Below are positions 17,351 through 26,940 of a stretch of DNA of 64,000 nt, piece after piece. Source of the DNA: Flavobacteriaceae bacterium S0862 (GTDB lineage: Bacteria > Bacteroidota > Bacteroidia > Flavobacteriales > Flavobacteriaceae). The number at the start of each line of letters is the position of its first letter. Within the stretch, counting starts at the first letter, position 1. A program made the position numbers and the translations under genes. The stretch spans positions 62,001 to 126,000 of the forward strand of contig JALKAW010000007.1 of the NCBI GenBank assembly GCA_023015825.1. Direction: 5' to 3'. The notes beneath the pieces are model-generated. The model was not told where the DNA came from. It saw only the letters and a list, made by a program, of their open reading frames with translations, and did not search any database.

Positions 17351-20188
17351 TTGAAAAACAATATTCTACATATATTAATTGCTGCTTTAGTATGTACTTA
17401 TGCGTTCAGTCAAGATAAAATTGACATAAAAGCGACGTTTAATGTAGAATTTGATCAAATACAAATCCACCAGTTCATTGCTTATAAAAATGTATCGAAA
17501 GACACTTTAAAGAGCATCTATTTAAACGATTGGAGTAATAGCTATTCAACAAAATCAACGCCTTTAGCTAAACGCTTTTCTGAAGAATATGATGGTAAAT
17601 TTCATTTTGCCGAAAGTGAAGAACGCGGATTTACAGCAATAACATCCATAATCAATACAGATGATAAAACCAATTTAAATTTTGAAAGGCTACAAGAACA
17701 TCCGGACGTATTAAAAATAGATTTAGCAAATCCCTTACTACCTAACGAAAGCTATAATATTATATTAGAATATATTATAAAACTGCCCAAAACAAAATTC
17801 ACAGATTACGGTGTCACACCTTTAAAAGATTACAACTTAAAATATTGGTACATAACACCAGCTGTATATAATGGCGACTGGAATTACTACAGCAATAAAA
17901 ATTTGGATGATCTTTTTATCCCAAAAGCTGACATAACGTTACAAGTAGAGTTTCCGAGAAATTATGTGTTGACTTCAGAGTTGGACTTAGTAAACACCAC
18001 GCAAAGCAACAATTCTCAAACACTTCTCTTACAAGGAACTAATAGAGTAGATAGTAAATTATTTTTACAAAAATTACCATCCTATAAAACAGTTCAAACA
18101 GATAATTTTTCTATAGTATCAAATTACACCGAAAAAGATTTAGAACCATCTAAAAAAGCCATTATCACTGATAAAATAACAGCTTTTGTAACAAAACATC
18201 TTGGATCATATCCTCATAAAAAACTTATTGTTTCAAATATTGATACTAAAAAAGATCCTGTGTATGGTTTAAACCAACTACCAGATTTTATAAGACCATT
18301 TCCTAAAAATTTCCAATACGAATTACAGTTATTAAAAACCACTCTTGGTAATTATCTGGACAATACCTTACTTATCAATCCAAGGAAAGAGCAATGGTTA
18401 AAAGACGGAATTCAAGTATATTTTCTTATTAAATATATTGAAGAGAATTATCCAGATATCAAATTAGCTGGTACTCTAGCGGAAATATGGGGACTAAGGT
18501 CTTTTCATGCTGCATCTTTAAAATTTAATGAGCAGTATAATTTAGTGTATTTACACATGGCCAGAACCAATAGAGATCAAGCTTTAACAACTTCAAAAGA
18601 TTCTCTATTGCGATTTAATAGTGATTTAGCAAATAAATATAAAGCTGGAGTTGGATTAAAATACTTGGATGATTTTATTAACGCACAAACTTTAGAAAAC
18701 ACACTAAAAGACTTTTTAAAAAATAACTTGCTTGAGTATACGTCTACAAAAGCGTTCGAAACATTCTTAAAATCTAAAACCACCAAAAATCTAGATTGGT
18801 TTTTTAAAGATTATATAGGCACCAATAAAAAGATAGATTTTAAAATTAAGACCGTAAAAAAGACAAATGATTCCATAACACTTACCATAAAAAACAAACG
18901 AAATAATAGCATGCCTATTTCTTTGTTCACACTAAGAAATGATACTGTAACATCAAAAACCTGGATAGAGAATATAAATAACAGTAAAACCATTACAATT
19001 CCAAGGCACGACACAAATAAATTGGTGTTAAATTACGATAACTCTATTCCAGAATACAATTTAAGAGACAACTGGAAGTCTTTAAACGGTTTTTTAGCAA
19101 ATAATAAACCCTTACAAGTTAGACTATTTAAGGATTTGGAAGACCCTTCTAAAACGCAACTATTTTTAATGCCAGTTGTGGAGTTTAGAAATATTTATGA
19201 TGGATTGATTCTTGGCGGAAAATTTTATAACAAAACCTTGTTGCGTCGTGGATTTAATTATAAAATCTCACCCAATTATGGTACAAAATCTAAGTCATTT
19301 ACCTTTTCGGCTTCAGTCAATTACACACATAATATTGAAAACAAGGATTTATATGGAGTTTCTTATGGGTTATCGGGGAAGTACTCTTCGTATGCGCCAG
19401 ATTTATTCGCAAGAGTTATTACACCTTATTTAAGGTTTAATTTTAGAGATCATACAGACTATAGATCAAACAAATTTCAATCTCTTAATTTTAGGTATTT
19501 AGATATTAATAGAGATGAAGATATTAATAATATAGCCAATAATACCAACCCAAACTATAGTATTTTTAACGCTAGGTACGTCAATACAAACCCAGGATTA
19601 ATAAACTATTACAAGTGGTTTACCGATTTTCAGTTGTCAAAAAATTTCGGAAAACTATCGTTTAATTATGAATTTAGAAAACTATTTGAAAGCAACAGGC
19701 AAATCAATATTCGCTTTTTTGCTGGTGTTTTTTTGTATAACAAAAACCCTACAGGTTCCGATTATTTTAGCTTCGCTCTAGACAGACCAACCGATTATTT
19801 ATTTGATTATAACTATTTAGGTCGCTCAGAAGCTTCAGGAATATTCAGTCAACAAATCATTATAGCCGAAGGTGGTTTTAAATCAAAACTAAATACACCA
19901 TTTGCAAATAGGTGGATGAGTTCTGTCAATTTTAGTACTACTCTCTGGAAATATATTCAGGCCTATACCGACTTTGGTTTAGTAAAAAATGCCCTTAATC
20001 CTGTCAAATTTCAATATGATTCCGGTTTAAGAGTCAATTTAGTTACTGATTATTTTGAAGTCTACTTCCCTATTTACTCAAATCTTGGATGGGAAATAGG
20101 CCAACCAAATTACGATCAAAAAATACGCTTTGTGTTTACGGTAGACCCAAAATCTCTTTTAGGGTTATTCCGTAGAAAATGGTACTAG
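17351..20188 (+). CDS. M1 peptidase-like protein lacking zinc motif, with C-terminal outer-membrane barrel
   Basis: This 945-residue protein has a signal peptide (to AFSQ, about 20). The first ~590 residues follow the gluzincin (M1) plan: an N-terminal beta domain, an alpha/beta domain around 270-410, then an Ig-like strand region. Where HExxH...E should be, it reads TLGNYLDN followed by EQWLKDGIQVYF at about 347-358 (the M1 equivalent is W-x-x-E-G-F), and no HExxH occurs anywhere. Proteolysis is therefore unlikely. From about 610 to the end it has alternating amphipathic beta strands and finishes with RRKWY, typical of an outer-membrane beta-barrel. The TTG start is 1 base after the T9SS nuclease stop, linking the two. 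Function unknown. Confidence 0.72.
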   Translation: MKNNILHILIAALVCTYAFSQDKIDIKATFNVEFDQIQIHQFIAYKNVSKDTLKSIYLNDWSNSYSTKSTPLAKRFSEEYDGKFHFAESEERGFTAITSIINTDDKTNLNFERLQEHPDVLKIDLANPLLPNESYNIILEYIIKLPKTKFTDYGVTPLKDYNLKYWYITPAVYNGDWNYYSNKNLDDLFIPKADITLQVEFPRNYVLTSELDLVNTTQSNNSQTLLLQGTNRVDSKLFLQKLPSYKTVQTDNFSIVSNYTEKDLEPSKKAIITDKITAFVTKHLGSYPHKKLIVSNIDTKKDPVYGLNQLPDFIRPFPKNFQYELQLLKTTLGNYLDNTLLINPRKEQWLKDGIQVYFLIKYIEENYPDIKLAGTLAEIWGLRSFHAASLKFNEQYNLVYLHMARTNRDQALTTSKDSLLRFNSDLANKYKAGVGLKYLDDFINAQTLENTLKDFLKNNLLEYTSTKAFETFLKSKTTKNLDWFFKDYIGTNKKIDFKIKTVKKTNDSITLTIKNKRNNSMPISLFTLRNDTVTSKTWIENINNSKTITIPRHDTNKLVLNYDNSIPEYNLRDNWKSLNGFLANNKPLQVRLFKDLEDPSKTQLFLMPVVEFRNIYDGLILGGKFYNKTLLRRGFNYKISPNYGTKSKSFTFSASVNYTHNIENKDLYGVSYGLSGKYSSYAPDLFARVITPYLRFNFRDHTDYRSNKFQSLNFRYLDINRDEDINNIANNTNPNYSIFNARYVNTNPGLINYYKWFTDFQLSKNFGKLSFNYEFRKLFESNRQINIRFFAGVFLYNKNPTGSDYFSFALDRPTDYLFDYNYLGRSEASGIFSQQIIIAEGGFKSKLNTPFANRWMSSVNFSTTLWKYIQAYTDFGLVKNALNPVKFQYDSGLRVNLVTDYFEVYFPIYSNLGWEIGQPNYDQKIRFVFTVDPKSLLGLFRRKWY

Positions 20189-20299
20189 CTAATTTAGATT
20201 ATTCTCACCAAAGAATTAATTTTTTTGTTTTTTTTGATTAATCATCAGTTTTATTTGTTTTTTATTGAGAATTTATTAATTTATTAACAATGTGTGCCA

Positions 20300-20330
20300 T
20301 TGCGTAAAACATAAAAAATAGCTAAATTTG
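20300..20330 (+). promoter_or_regulatory. Promoter of the fused E1 gene
   Basis: TTG at 20300-20302 and TAAATTTG at 20323-20330 are separated by 20 bases, matching the Bacteroidota -33/-7 arrangement. The ATG lies 21 bases after the -7 box. Confidence 0.7.
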
Positions 20331-20351
20331 CAACACCTTAATCCCTAATAA

Positions 20352-22763
20352 ATGCAAACAAATCCAGAGATAACCAAAAGCATGTCTTTTAATGATTTTA
20401 AGAGCGAAATCATTAACGATTACACCATAGCAGTTACAAGTAGAGAATGTAGTTTACTTGGTCGTCGTGAGGTATTAACTGGGAAAGCTAAATTTGGAAT
20501 TTTTGGTGATGGGAAAGAGATTCCGCAACTAGCTTGGGCAAAAGCATTTAGAAATGGTGATTTTAGATCAGGCTACTACAGAGACCAAACATTTATGATG
20601 GCTATTGGCGAATTAACCATCCAACAATTTTTTGCTGGTCTTTACGCACATACCGAGATTGACGCAGATCCAATGAGTGCAGGAAGACAAATGGGTGGCC
20701 ATTTTGGAACACACAGCTTGGACGAAAACTATAATTGGAAAGACCTTACCAAACAAAAAAATTCCAGTTCAGACATATCTCCTACCGCTGGACAAATGCC
20801 AAGGCTATTAGGTTTAGCGCAAGCATCCAAAATTTACAGAAATGTAAAAGGAATTGATAGCGCAAAGTTTTCAGTAAATGGGAATGAAGTAGCTTGGGGA
20901 ACAATTGGTAATGCTAGTACAAGCGAAGGTGTGTTTTTTGAAACCATCAATGCTGCAGGCGTATTACAAGTACCTATGGTTATTAGTATTTGGGATGATG
21001 AATATGGTATTTCGGTACATGCAAAACATCAAACTACTAAGGAAAACATATCTGAAATTCTAAAAGGTTTTCAACGAGACGAACATGGCAATGGCTATGA
21101 GATTATAAAAGCAAAAGGTTGGGATTATGCAGGCTTAGTCAATGCATTTGAAGAAGCTTCCAAAATTGCAAGAGAAGAGCATGTTCCAGTATTATTACAC
21201 GTTCAGGAATTGACACAACCGCAAGGTCATTCTACTTCTGGATCACATGAGCGCTATAAAAGTCCCGAAAGATTAACATGGGAAAAAGAACACGATTGCA
21301 TTGCTAAAATGCGAGAATGGATGATTAGTAATAGTATTATTACAAATGAAGAAGCTACGCAATTAGAAAAAAACATCAAGAAGCAAGTAAGAGACGGTAA
21401 AAAAGATGCTTGGAACGCATTTATATCTCCTATTCTCAAAGATAAAAGTGAACTTATAGAATTACTCAACAAAGTTTTACAAACAAGTCACAATAAGGTG
21501 TTTATTCAAAAAATAGTAACTGACTTGAATACTGTTGATGAACCAACGAGAAGAGATGTAGTTTCAGCAGCACGTAAAGCACTACGTTACATTACTTTTG
21601 ATGACTCTCTTGAAAAAGAAAATTTACAAGATTGGATTAACAACTACTTTGAAACTAATCAGCCAAAATACAGTTCTCATCTTTATAGTCAGTCCAACCA
21701 AAAAGCTACCAATATAGAAGGAATAAAGCCTACCTATGATGCTGATGCTTCTATGGTAGATGGTAGAATAATCATTAGGGATAATTTTGATGCGATTTTT
21801 AGTAAATATCCTGAAGCTCTCATCTTTGGTGAAGATTCTGGTAGTATTGGTGACGTTAATCAAGGACTGGAAGGTTTGCAAGAAAAGTATGGCGAACTTA
21901 GAATTGCTGATGTAGGAATTCGTGAAGCCACCATAGTTGGTCAAGGCATTGGTATGGCGATGAGAGGACTTCGCCCAATTGCCGAAATTCAATATTTAGA
22001 TTATTTAATGTATGCGCTTCAAATAATAAGCGATGACCTTGCAACTTTACATTACAGGACTTTAGGAAAACAAAAAGCACCAATGATCGTTAGAACAAGA
22101 GGCCACAGACTTGAAGGTATTTGGCATTCTGGTTCACAATTAGGTGGGATTTTAAATTTAGTTCGAGGCATTTATGTGCTTGTACCTCGAGACATGACTA
22201 AAGCTGCTGGTTTTTATAATACCATGCTTGAAAGCGATCAACCAGCTTTAATTATTGAATGTTTAAACGGTTACAGATTAAAAGAAAAAATACCTAATAA
22301 TATTGGGGAATTTAAAATACCTGTTGGCGTTGTCGAAACTGTAAAAGAAGGAGCAGACATTACTTTAGTCTCGTATGGCTCTACTTTAAGAATGGTGGAA
22401 CAAACTGCAAAAGAATTGCTAGAAGTTGGTATAGATGCTGAAGTGATTGATGTGCAATCGCTAATTCCTTTTGATATTAACCATGATATTTTAAAAAGTC
22501 TTGAAAAAACAAATCGTTTAATGATTATTGACGAGGATGTTCCAGGAGGTGCCTCAGCATATATTCTAGATAAAATAATGAATACTCAAAAAGGGTACTT
22601 ATATCTTGATAGTCAACCTAAAACACTAACAGCCAAAGAACACAGACCAGCTTATGGCACTGATGGCGATTATTTTTCAAAACCATCATTAGAAGATATT
22701 TTTGAAGCAGTTTATAATGTGATGCATGAGGTAAACCCTGAGGATTATCCTAAACTGCGTTAA
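20352..22763 (+). CDS. Fused alpha/beta E1 component of a 2-oxoacid (branched-chain) dehydrogenase
   Basis: This 803-residue protein fuses two subunits. The E1-alpha part (about 1-350) has the ThDP-binding region ending SIWDDEYGISV and ATSEGVFFE-like motifs (GNASTSEGVFFE). The E1-beta part (about 460-803) has IFGEDSGSIGDVNQG, RIADVGIREATIVGQGIGMA and IIDEDVPGGASAY. Such alpha-beta fusions are common in Bacteroidota and decarboxylate branched-chain 2-oxo acids, feeding E2 (lipoyl acyltransferase). Branched-chain specificity is inferred from family; pyruvate cannot be excluded. Products supply iso-fatty acid primers, which flavobacteria use heavily. E2 and E3 are not in this window. Confidence 0.88.
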   Translation: MQTNPEITKSMSFNDFKSEIINDYTIAVTSRECSLLGRREVLTGKAKFGIFGDGKEIPQLAWAKAFRNGDFRSGYYRDQTFMMAIGELTIQQFFAGLYAHTEIDADPMSAGRQMGGHFGTHSLDENYNWKDLTKQKNSSSDISPTAGQMPRLLGLAQASKIYRNVKGIDSAKFSVNGNEVAWGTIGNASTSEGVFFETINAAGVLQVPMVISIWDDEYGISVHAKHQTTKENISEILKGFQRDEHGNGYEIIKAKGWDYAGLVNAFEEASKIAREEHVPVLLHVQELTQPQGHSTSGSHERYKSPERLTWEKEHDCIAKMREWMISNSIITNEEATQLEKNIKKQVRDGKKDAWNAFISPILKDKSELIELLNKVLQTSHNKVFIQKIVTDLNTVDEPTRRDVVSAARKALRYITFDDSLEKENLQDWINNYFETNQPKYSSHLYSQSNQKATNIEGIKPTYDADASMVDGRIIIRDNFDAIFSKYPEALIFGEDSGSIGDVNQGLEGLQEKYGELRIADVGIREATIVGQGIGMAMRGLRPIAEIQYLDYLMYALQIISDDLATLHYRTLGKQKAPMIVRTRGHRLEGIWHSGSQLGGILNLVRGIYVLVPRDMTKAAGFYNTMLESDQPALIIECLNGYRLKEKIPNNIGEFKIPVGVVETVKEGADITLVSYGSTLRMVEQTAKELLEVGIDAEVIDVQSLIPFDINHDILKSLEKTNRLMIIDEDVPGGASAYILDKIMNTQKGYLYLDSQPKTLTAKEHRPAYGTDGDYFSKPSLEDIFEAVYNVMHEVNPEDYPKLR

Positions 22764-22787
22764 TTTTATTCATCTATTAAAAAATCT

Positions 22788-22813
22788 AAAGCGCTTATTA
22801 CTAGCGCTTTTTT
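22788..22813 (+). terminator. Intrinsic terminator of the E1 gene
   Basis: AAAGCGCT and AGCGCTTT pair across a 7-base loop and run into a T tract (22808-22813), 25 bases after the E1 stop codon. Confidence 0.8.
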
Positions 22814-22842
22814 CATATATTTAAGTAATTAACAGCTTAAAT

Positions 22843-24447
22843 ATGCTCACAAAAAAAGATAAAGAACAGCTTAGAAGCATCATTTTTCGTCACTTAGATG
22901 GCATTGCTGTTGGCACTACTGCTTTTGCCTTGTATAAAAAAGGCGTTATCAAGCATTTACAAGATAATAATCAAGCTACTTTAAGTGATTTAACATCTAC
23001 TTTCAATGCAAACGAAGGTTATTTAAATGTAGCCTTAAGAATATTATGCTCTCAAGGTTGGTTAGATAGAAGTTTTAATAACAAAAAAAATACCATTACG
23101 TATACAACCAACCAAAATAGCAATCAAGCTTTTAATTTAATCCCATTATACGAGGATGCAATAAACCTCATCGCCTATTTCATTAAATTTCCTGAAGAAC
23201 GAATTGGACCAGATGCATTTAGTGTCTTGGAGAAAATATTTAATAAATACGAAAATGATTTTGGCTTAAAGAATACAAAAGAAGGATCCATTGAACATCA
23301 AATATTAATGCACATAGAAGGGGTGATTATTGCCCCAATTATTGTGATGTTAGGTGTTAACGGATTATTCCATAAATATTTTATGGAAGCCTCTTTTAGA
23401 GCTCAGGAATACCACAAAAACCCAGAAAGCTTTAAAAAAATATTAGACTTCTTTGCATATTTAGGTTGGTTTCATAAAAAAAATGACACTTACCGATTCA
23501 CAGATAAAGGCTTGTTTTTTGCAAAACGCGCCAGTGCTTATGGTGTTACAGTTTCGTATTTGCCTACGTTTTACAAATTAGATGAGCTCCTTTTTGGGAA
23601 TCCATTGATACTCAAAACCAAGTCACCAAACGACACCGAAAAGCACGTGCATCGTGAAATGAATGTTTGGGGAAGTGGCGGTGCGCATTCTACCTATTTT
23701 AAAGTAATTGACGCTATAATCATTGAGCTTTTTAACAAACCCATTGACGAACAGCCAAAAGGTATTTTAGACATGGGTTGTGGCAATGGTGCTTTTATTC
23801 AGCATATTTTTGATGTTATTGAACACCAAACGCTAAGAGGTAAATTACTTGAAGAACACCCTCTTTTATTAGTTGGAGCTGATTTTAATCAAGCAGCATT
23901 AAAAGTGACAAGAGCAAACCTTATAAAAGCAGATATTTGGGCAAAAGTTATTTGGGGAGATATTGGCAGACCAGATTTATTAGCCAACGATTTAAAAGAA
24001 GATTACGACATCGACTTAAAAGATTTGTTGAACGTTCGTACATTTTTAGACCATAACCGTATTTGGGAGCCTCCAAAAAAAGCAACCAAAAAAGTTAGCA
24101 GATCCTCAGGCGCTTATGCTTTTGAAGGTATAAGGCTTAGTAATAATCTAGTTGAAGATTCTTTAAAAGAACATTTAGAAAAATGGAAACCTTATGTTGA
24201 AAAATTCGGATTACTAATAATAGAATTACATACAGTAAATCCAAAGCTTGTTACAGAGAATTTAGGCAAAACTGCTGCCACAGCCTACGATGCTACTCAT
24301 GGTTATTCCGACCAATACATTTTGGAAGTCGATGTATTTAATTCTGTTGCCAAAGAAGCTGGCTTATATCCTGATGAACGCTATTTTACAAAATTCCCAA
24401 ATAGTGAATTGGCTACAGTTAGTATTAACCTTTTAAAAGGCAACTAA
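22843..24447 (+). CDS. Class I SAM-dependent methyltransferase with long N-terminal region
   Basis: The SAM-binding motif GILDMGCGNGAF lies near residue 305 of 534. The first ~250 residues contain two stretches that look like winged-helix/dimerisation modules: TLSDLTSTFNANEGYLNVAL...QGWLD, and later FFAYLGWFHKKNDTYRFTDKG. The layout recalls stand-alone relatives of polyketide-associated (AprA-type) C-methyltransferases, but I see no synthase genes nearby, and this relation is a guess from architecture. The substrate is unknown. The gene is monocistronic, after the E1 terminator, with a TATATTTA sequence upstream that may be a weak -7 box. Confidence 0.72.
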   Translation: MLTKKDKEQLRSIIFRHLDGIAVGTTAFALYKKGVIKHLQDNNQATLSDLTSTFNANEGYLNVALRILCSQGWLDRSFNNKKNTITYTTNQNSNQAFNLIPLYEDAINLIAYFIKFPEERIGPDAFSVLEKIFNKYENDFGLKNTKEGSIEHQILMHIEGVIIAPIIVMLGVNGLFHKYFMEASFRAQEYHKNPESFKKILDFFAYLGWFHKKNDTYRFTDKGLFFAKRASAYGVTVSYLPTFYKLDELLFGNPLILKTKSPNDTEKHVHREMNVWGSGGAHSTYFKVIDAIIIELFNKPIDEQPKGILDMGCGNGAFIQHIFDVIEHQTLRGKLLEEHPLLLVGADFNQAALKVTRANLIKADIWAKVIWGDIGRPDLLANDLKEDYDIDLKDLLNVRTFLDHNRIWEPPKKATKKVSRSSGAYAFEGIRLSNNLVEDSLKEHLEKWKPYVEKFGLLIIELHTVNPKLVTENLGKTAATAYDATHGYSDQYILEVDVFNSVAKEAGLYPDERYFTKFPNSELATVSINLLKGN

Positions 24448-24545
24448 ATTGTTTGGCATGAGTTAATACTTGTTTGACGAAATTTGTTGATTTAAACATT
24501 ACATTATTATTGATTTGTTCTAAGAAATAAAAAAACTTAGAAATT

Positions 24546-25208
24546 ATGAAAACAAAATCACTCATATTACTTTGCTGTTTAGCATTTTTTAGCTCCTGTA
24601 TTGTAAAATCCATACAACCCTTTTATACGGCTGATTCAACCGAATATCAAGAAAACCTTCTAGGAAAATGGATAGACAACAAAAAAACAAATTGGACAGT
24701 TGTGTCCTTGAAGCAAACATTCATAGATGAAAACAAAGATTGGACAAAAGTTAGTGAACAAGATAAAGCAGCTTACGAAAAATATAAAGATGGCTACTTA
24801 ATTACATATACACAAAAGAATGATGAATCTACCTTTATTTTTATGGCGATGCCTTTTAAGGTAGGTGAGCAACTGTTTATGGATTTTATTCCATTTAATT
24901 ATGAAGATAATGGTAATGATTTAGTAAGCCAGCATTTACTTAAAACGCATTCAGTTGCTAAAATTGACATATTAGAAGGCAATAAATTATATATTACTTG
25001 GCTTGATGAAGGTAGGCTAAATGATTTGTTTGAAAAAAATCAATTGAAACTAAAATATGAGACTGTAGGTATAGATGAGTCGTTTGTTTTAACTGCAACT
25101 TCTGAAGAATTATATGCGTTTTTAAAAAAATATATGAAAGCAGATATTGAAAACAAATGGGAGTCTTCTGAAAAATTCACTTTAACAAGAAAGAATGCTC
25201 ACCCTTAA
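24546..25208 (+). CDS. Hypothetical lipoprotein in LytS/LytTR operon
   Basis: The 220-residue product has a lipoprotein signal (FSSC, Cys about 18). The mature domain begins IQPFYTADS and has NLLGKWIDNKKTNWTV, suggestive of a small beta-barrel or lipocalin-like fold. I do not recognise a characterised family. Its 3' end overlaps the histidine kinase start by 14 bases, so it is translated from the same message as the sensor kinase, response regulator and DoxX gene. It might sense or modulate an envelope signal for that pair; this is inferred only from linkage. Confidence 0.75.
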   Translation: MKTKSLILLCCLAFFSSCIVKSIQPFYTADSTEYQENLLGKWIDNKKTNWTVVSLKQTFIDENKDWTKVSEQDKAAYEKYKDGYLITYTQKNDESTFIFMAMPFKVGEQLFMDFIPFNYEDNGNDLVSQHLLKTHSVAKIDILEGNKLYITWLDEGRLNDLFEKNQLKLKYETVGIDESFVLTATSEELYAFLKKYMKADIENKWESSEKFTLTRKNAHP

Positions 25209-26253
25209 TCCATATATAAAAAAGCTAAATAACCACAGACCACTTTTATTTAATTTGGTACTGTGGTTTTGCTCATTTATTATTTTACTTTTTATTTTCT
25301 CTAAAGGGCAAAAACCAATTAAGATAGATCATATCTACACTATTAGTTTTTTAGTTAGTGTCGCAATTCCTGTTTTAATTAACTTATACCTATTACTACC
25401 ACGCCTACTAAAAAAAGAAAAATATTTGTTGTTTGGAATCGCATTTATTGTAAATCTCTTCGTATTTGCACAATTACATAATTGGTTGTTTGAGCCATGG
25501 TTAGATAAATTGTTCCCAAATTATTTTTTTATGTCTTACTTCTCAAACACCAGACATATCATCATATTTAGTATATTTTTAATATTAACAACACTTTTAA
25601 AGCTATCAGAAGATTGGTTTTATTTTAATCAAAATGAAAATAGAGCACTAAAATCTCAAAATGAGCTGATACAAATTCAATTATCTTCTTTACGCTCACA
25701 AATAAATCCACATTTTTTATTTAATTCATTAAACGTTATTTATGCACTTGCCATACAAAAAAAAGACAACATCAAAGATGCTGTTGTACAATTATCTGAT
25801 ATATTACGCTATGTAATTTACGATTCAAACACAGAAAGAGTAACACTTAAAGATGAAATCACACTTCTAAAAAACTATATTGAGTTTCAAAAATTTAGAG
25901 TACAAGGGTTTAATAATATCAACCTAAAAACCGAAATAGAGAATGAATCTTTTAAAATTTATCCCATGTTGTTGTTGCCTCTCATTGAAAACAGCTTTAA
26001 ACATGGTATAAAAGGTGATTTAGAGCAGACATTCATTAATATAACAATGAGTCAGAAAGGCGATAATTTTAGCTTTAAAATTGAAAATAATAGCTTAGAG
26101 GAAAATGACAACAATACTCTTAAAGCATCTGGCGTTGGACTTGAAAACATTCAAAAAAACCTAAACATTGTGTATCCAAATAATCATACATTTATGACAG
26201 ACAACAGGGATAATATTTTTACTGTGAAACTAACCATAAAAGCACAACAATAA
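25195..26253 (+). CDS. LytS/YehU-family sensor histidine kinase
   Basis: Four transmembrane helices occupy about residues 15-145, followed by a helix and the His_kinase (PF06580-type) H-box QINPHFLFNSLNVIYA (His about 173). The ATPase part has the N-box LLPLIENSFKHGI and the G-box SGVGLENIQKNL. Length 352 is usual for Bacteroidota members of this family, which lack an obvious extracellular sensor and often pair with LytTR regulators. The ATG overlaps the upstream lipoprotein gene by 14 bases, and the cognate regulator follows after 4 bases, so the partner assignment is strong. Confidence 0.93.
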   Translation: MLTLNPYIKKLNNHRPLLFNLVLWFCSFIILLFIFSKGQKPIKIDHIYTISFLVSVAIPVLINLYLLLPRLLKKEKYLLFGIAFIVNLFVFAQLHNWLFEPWLDKLFPNYFFMSYFSNTRHIIIFSIFLILTTLLKLSEDWFYFNQNENRALKSQNELIQIQLSSLRSQINPHFLFNSLNVIYALAIQKKDNIKDAVVQLSDILRYVIYDSNTERVTLKDEITLLKNYIEFQKFRVQGFNNINLKTEIENESFKIYPMLLLPLIENSFKHGIKGDLEQTFINITMSQKGDNFSFKIENNSLEENDNNTLKASGVGLENIQKNLNIVYPNNHTFMTDNRDNIFTVKLTIKAQQ

Positions 26254-26257
26254 AGTT

Positions 26258-26935
26258 ATGAAGCTTAACTGTTTAATTATAGACGACGAACCTTCTTCAC
26301 AATCCATATTAAAAATATTTTGTGAAGATGTGGACTTTCTAAACGTTATTAAAATTTGCAATAACGCTTTGGAGGCAATGTCTATTTTAAACAGTCAAAA
26401 TCATATTGATTTGCTGTTTCTTGATATTAATATGCCTAAATTATCAGGATTGAATTTTTATAAATCATTATTAAACCCTCCAGATGTCATTTTCACCACA
26501 GCCTACTCAGAATTTGCCTTAGATGGCTTTGAAGTTAATGCAATAGATTATTTACTAAAACCCTTTTCTTTTGAGCGTTTTTTAGCGGCTGCAAATAAAG
26601 CATTAAACAAGAAAAAATCAGAAAACAATAGTGATGACACTATTATAATTAAAGCAAATAAAGTACTTCACCAAGTACATCCAGATGATATTTTATTTGT
26701 TGAAGCATTTGGCGATTATGTAAAAGTGCATCAAGAAAATACAATAATAACAACCAATAGTACCTTTACCAATATTTTAAAAATTTTGCCTAAAAAATTT
26801 GTGCGTTGTCATAAGTCGTTTGCTATTAATTTAAAAAAAATGAATAGCTTAGCAGGAAATGTGATAACCATTGGAGACAAAACAGTCCCCATTGGTCAAA
26901 CTTATAAATCGGACTTTTTAAAGTCACTAAACTAA
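26258..26935 (+). CDS. LytTR-family response regulator
   Basis: The receiver domain (about 1-118) has the acidic pair IIDDEP, the phospho-acceptor Asp in LLFLDINMPKLSG (about 54), the Thr in VIFTTAYS and the Lys in YLLKPFS. The C-terminal LytTR DNA-binding domain (about 130-225) has ILFVEAFGDYVKVH and KKFVRCHKSFAINL. It is co-encoded with the LytS-type kinase 4 bases upstream, so it is almost certainly its partner. Targets are unknown; autoregulation of this operon and of DoxX next door is possible. Confidence 0.94.
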   Translation: MKLNCLIIDDEPSSQSILKIFCEDVDFLNVIKICNNALEAMSILNSQNHIDLLFLDINMPKLSGLNFYKSLLNPPDVIFTTAYSEFALDGFEVNAIDYLLKPFSFERFLAAANKALNKKKSENNSDDTIIIKANKVLHQVHPDDILFVEAFGDYVKVHQENTIITTNSTFTNILKILPKKFVRCHKSFAINLKKMNSLAGNVITIGDKTVPIGQTYKSDFLKSLN

Positions 26936-26940
26936 TAGCC

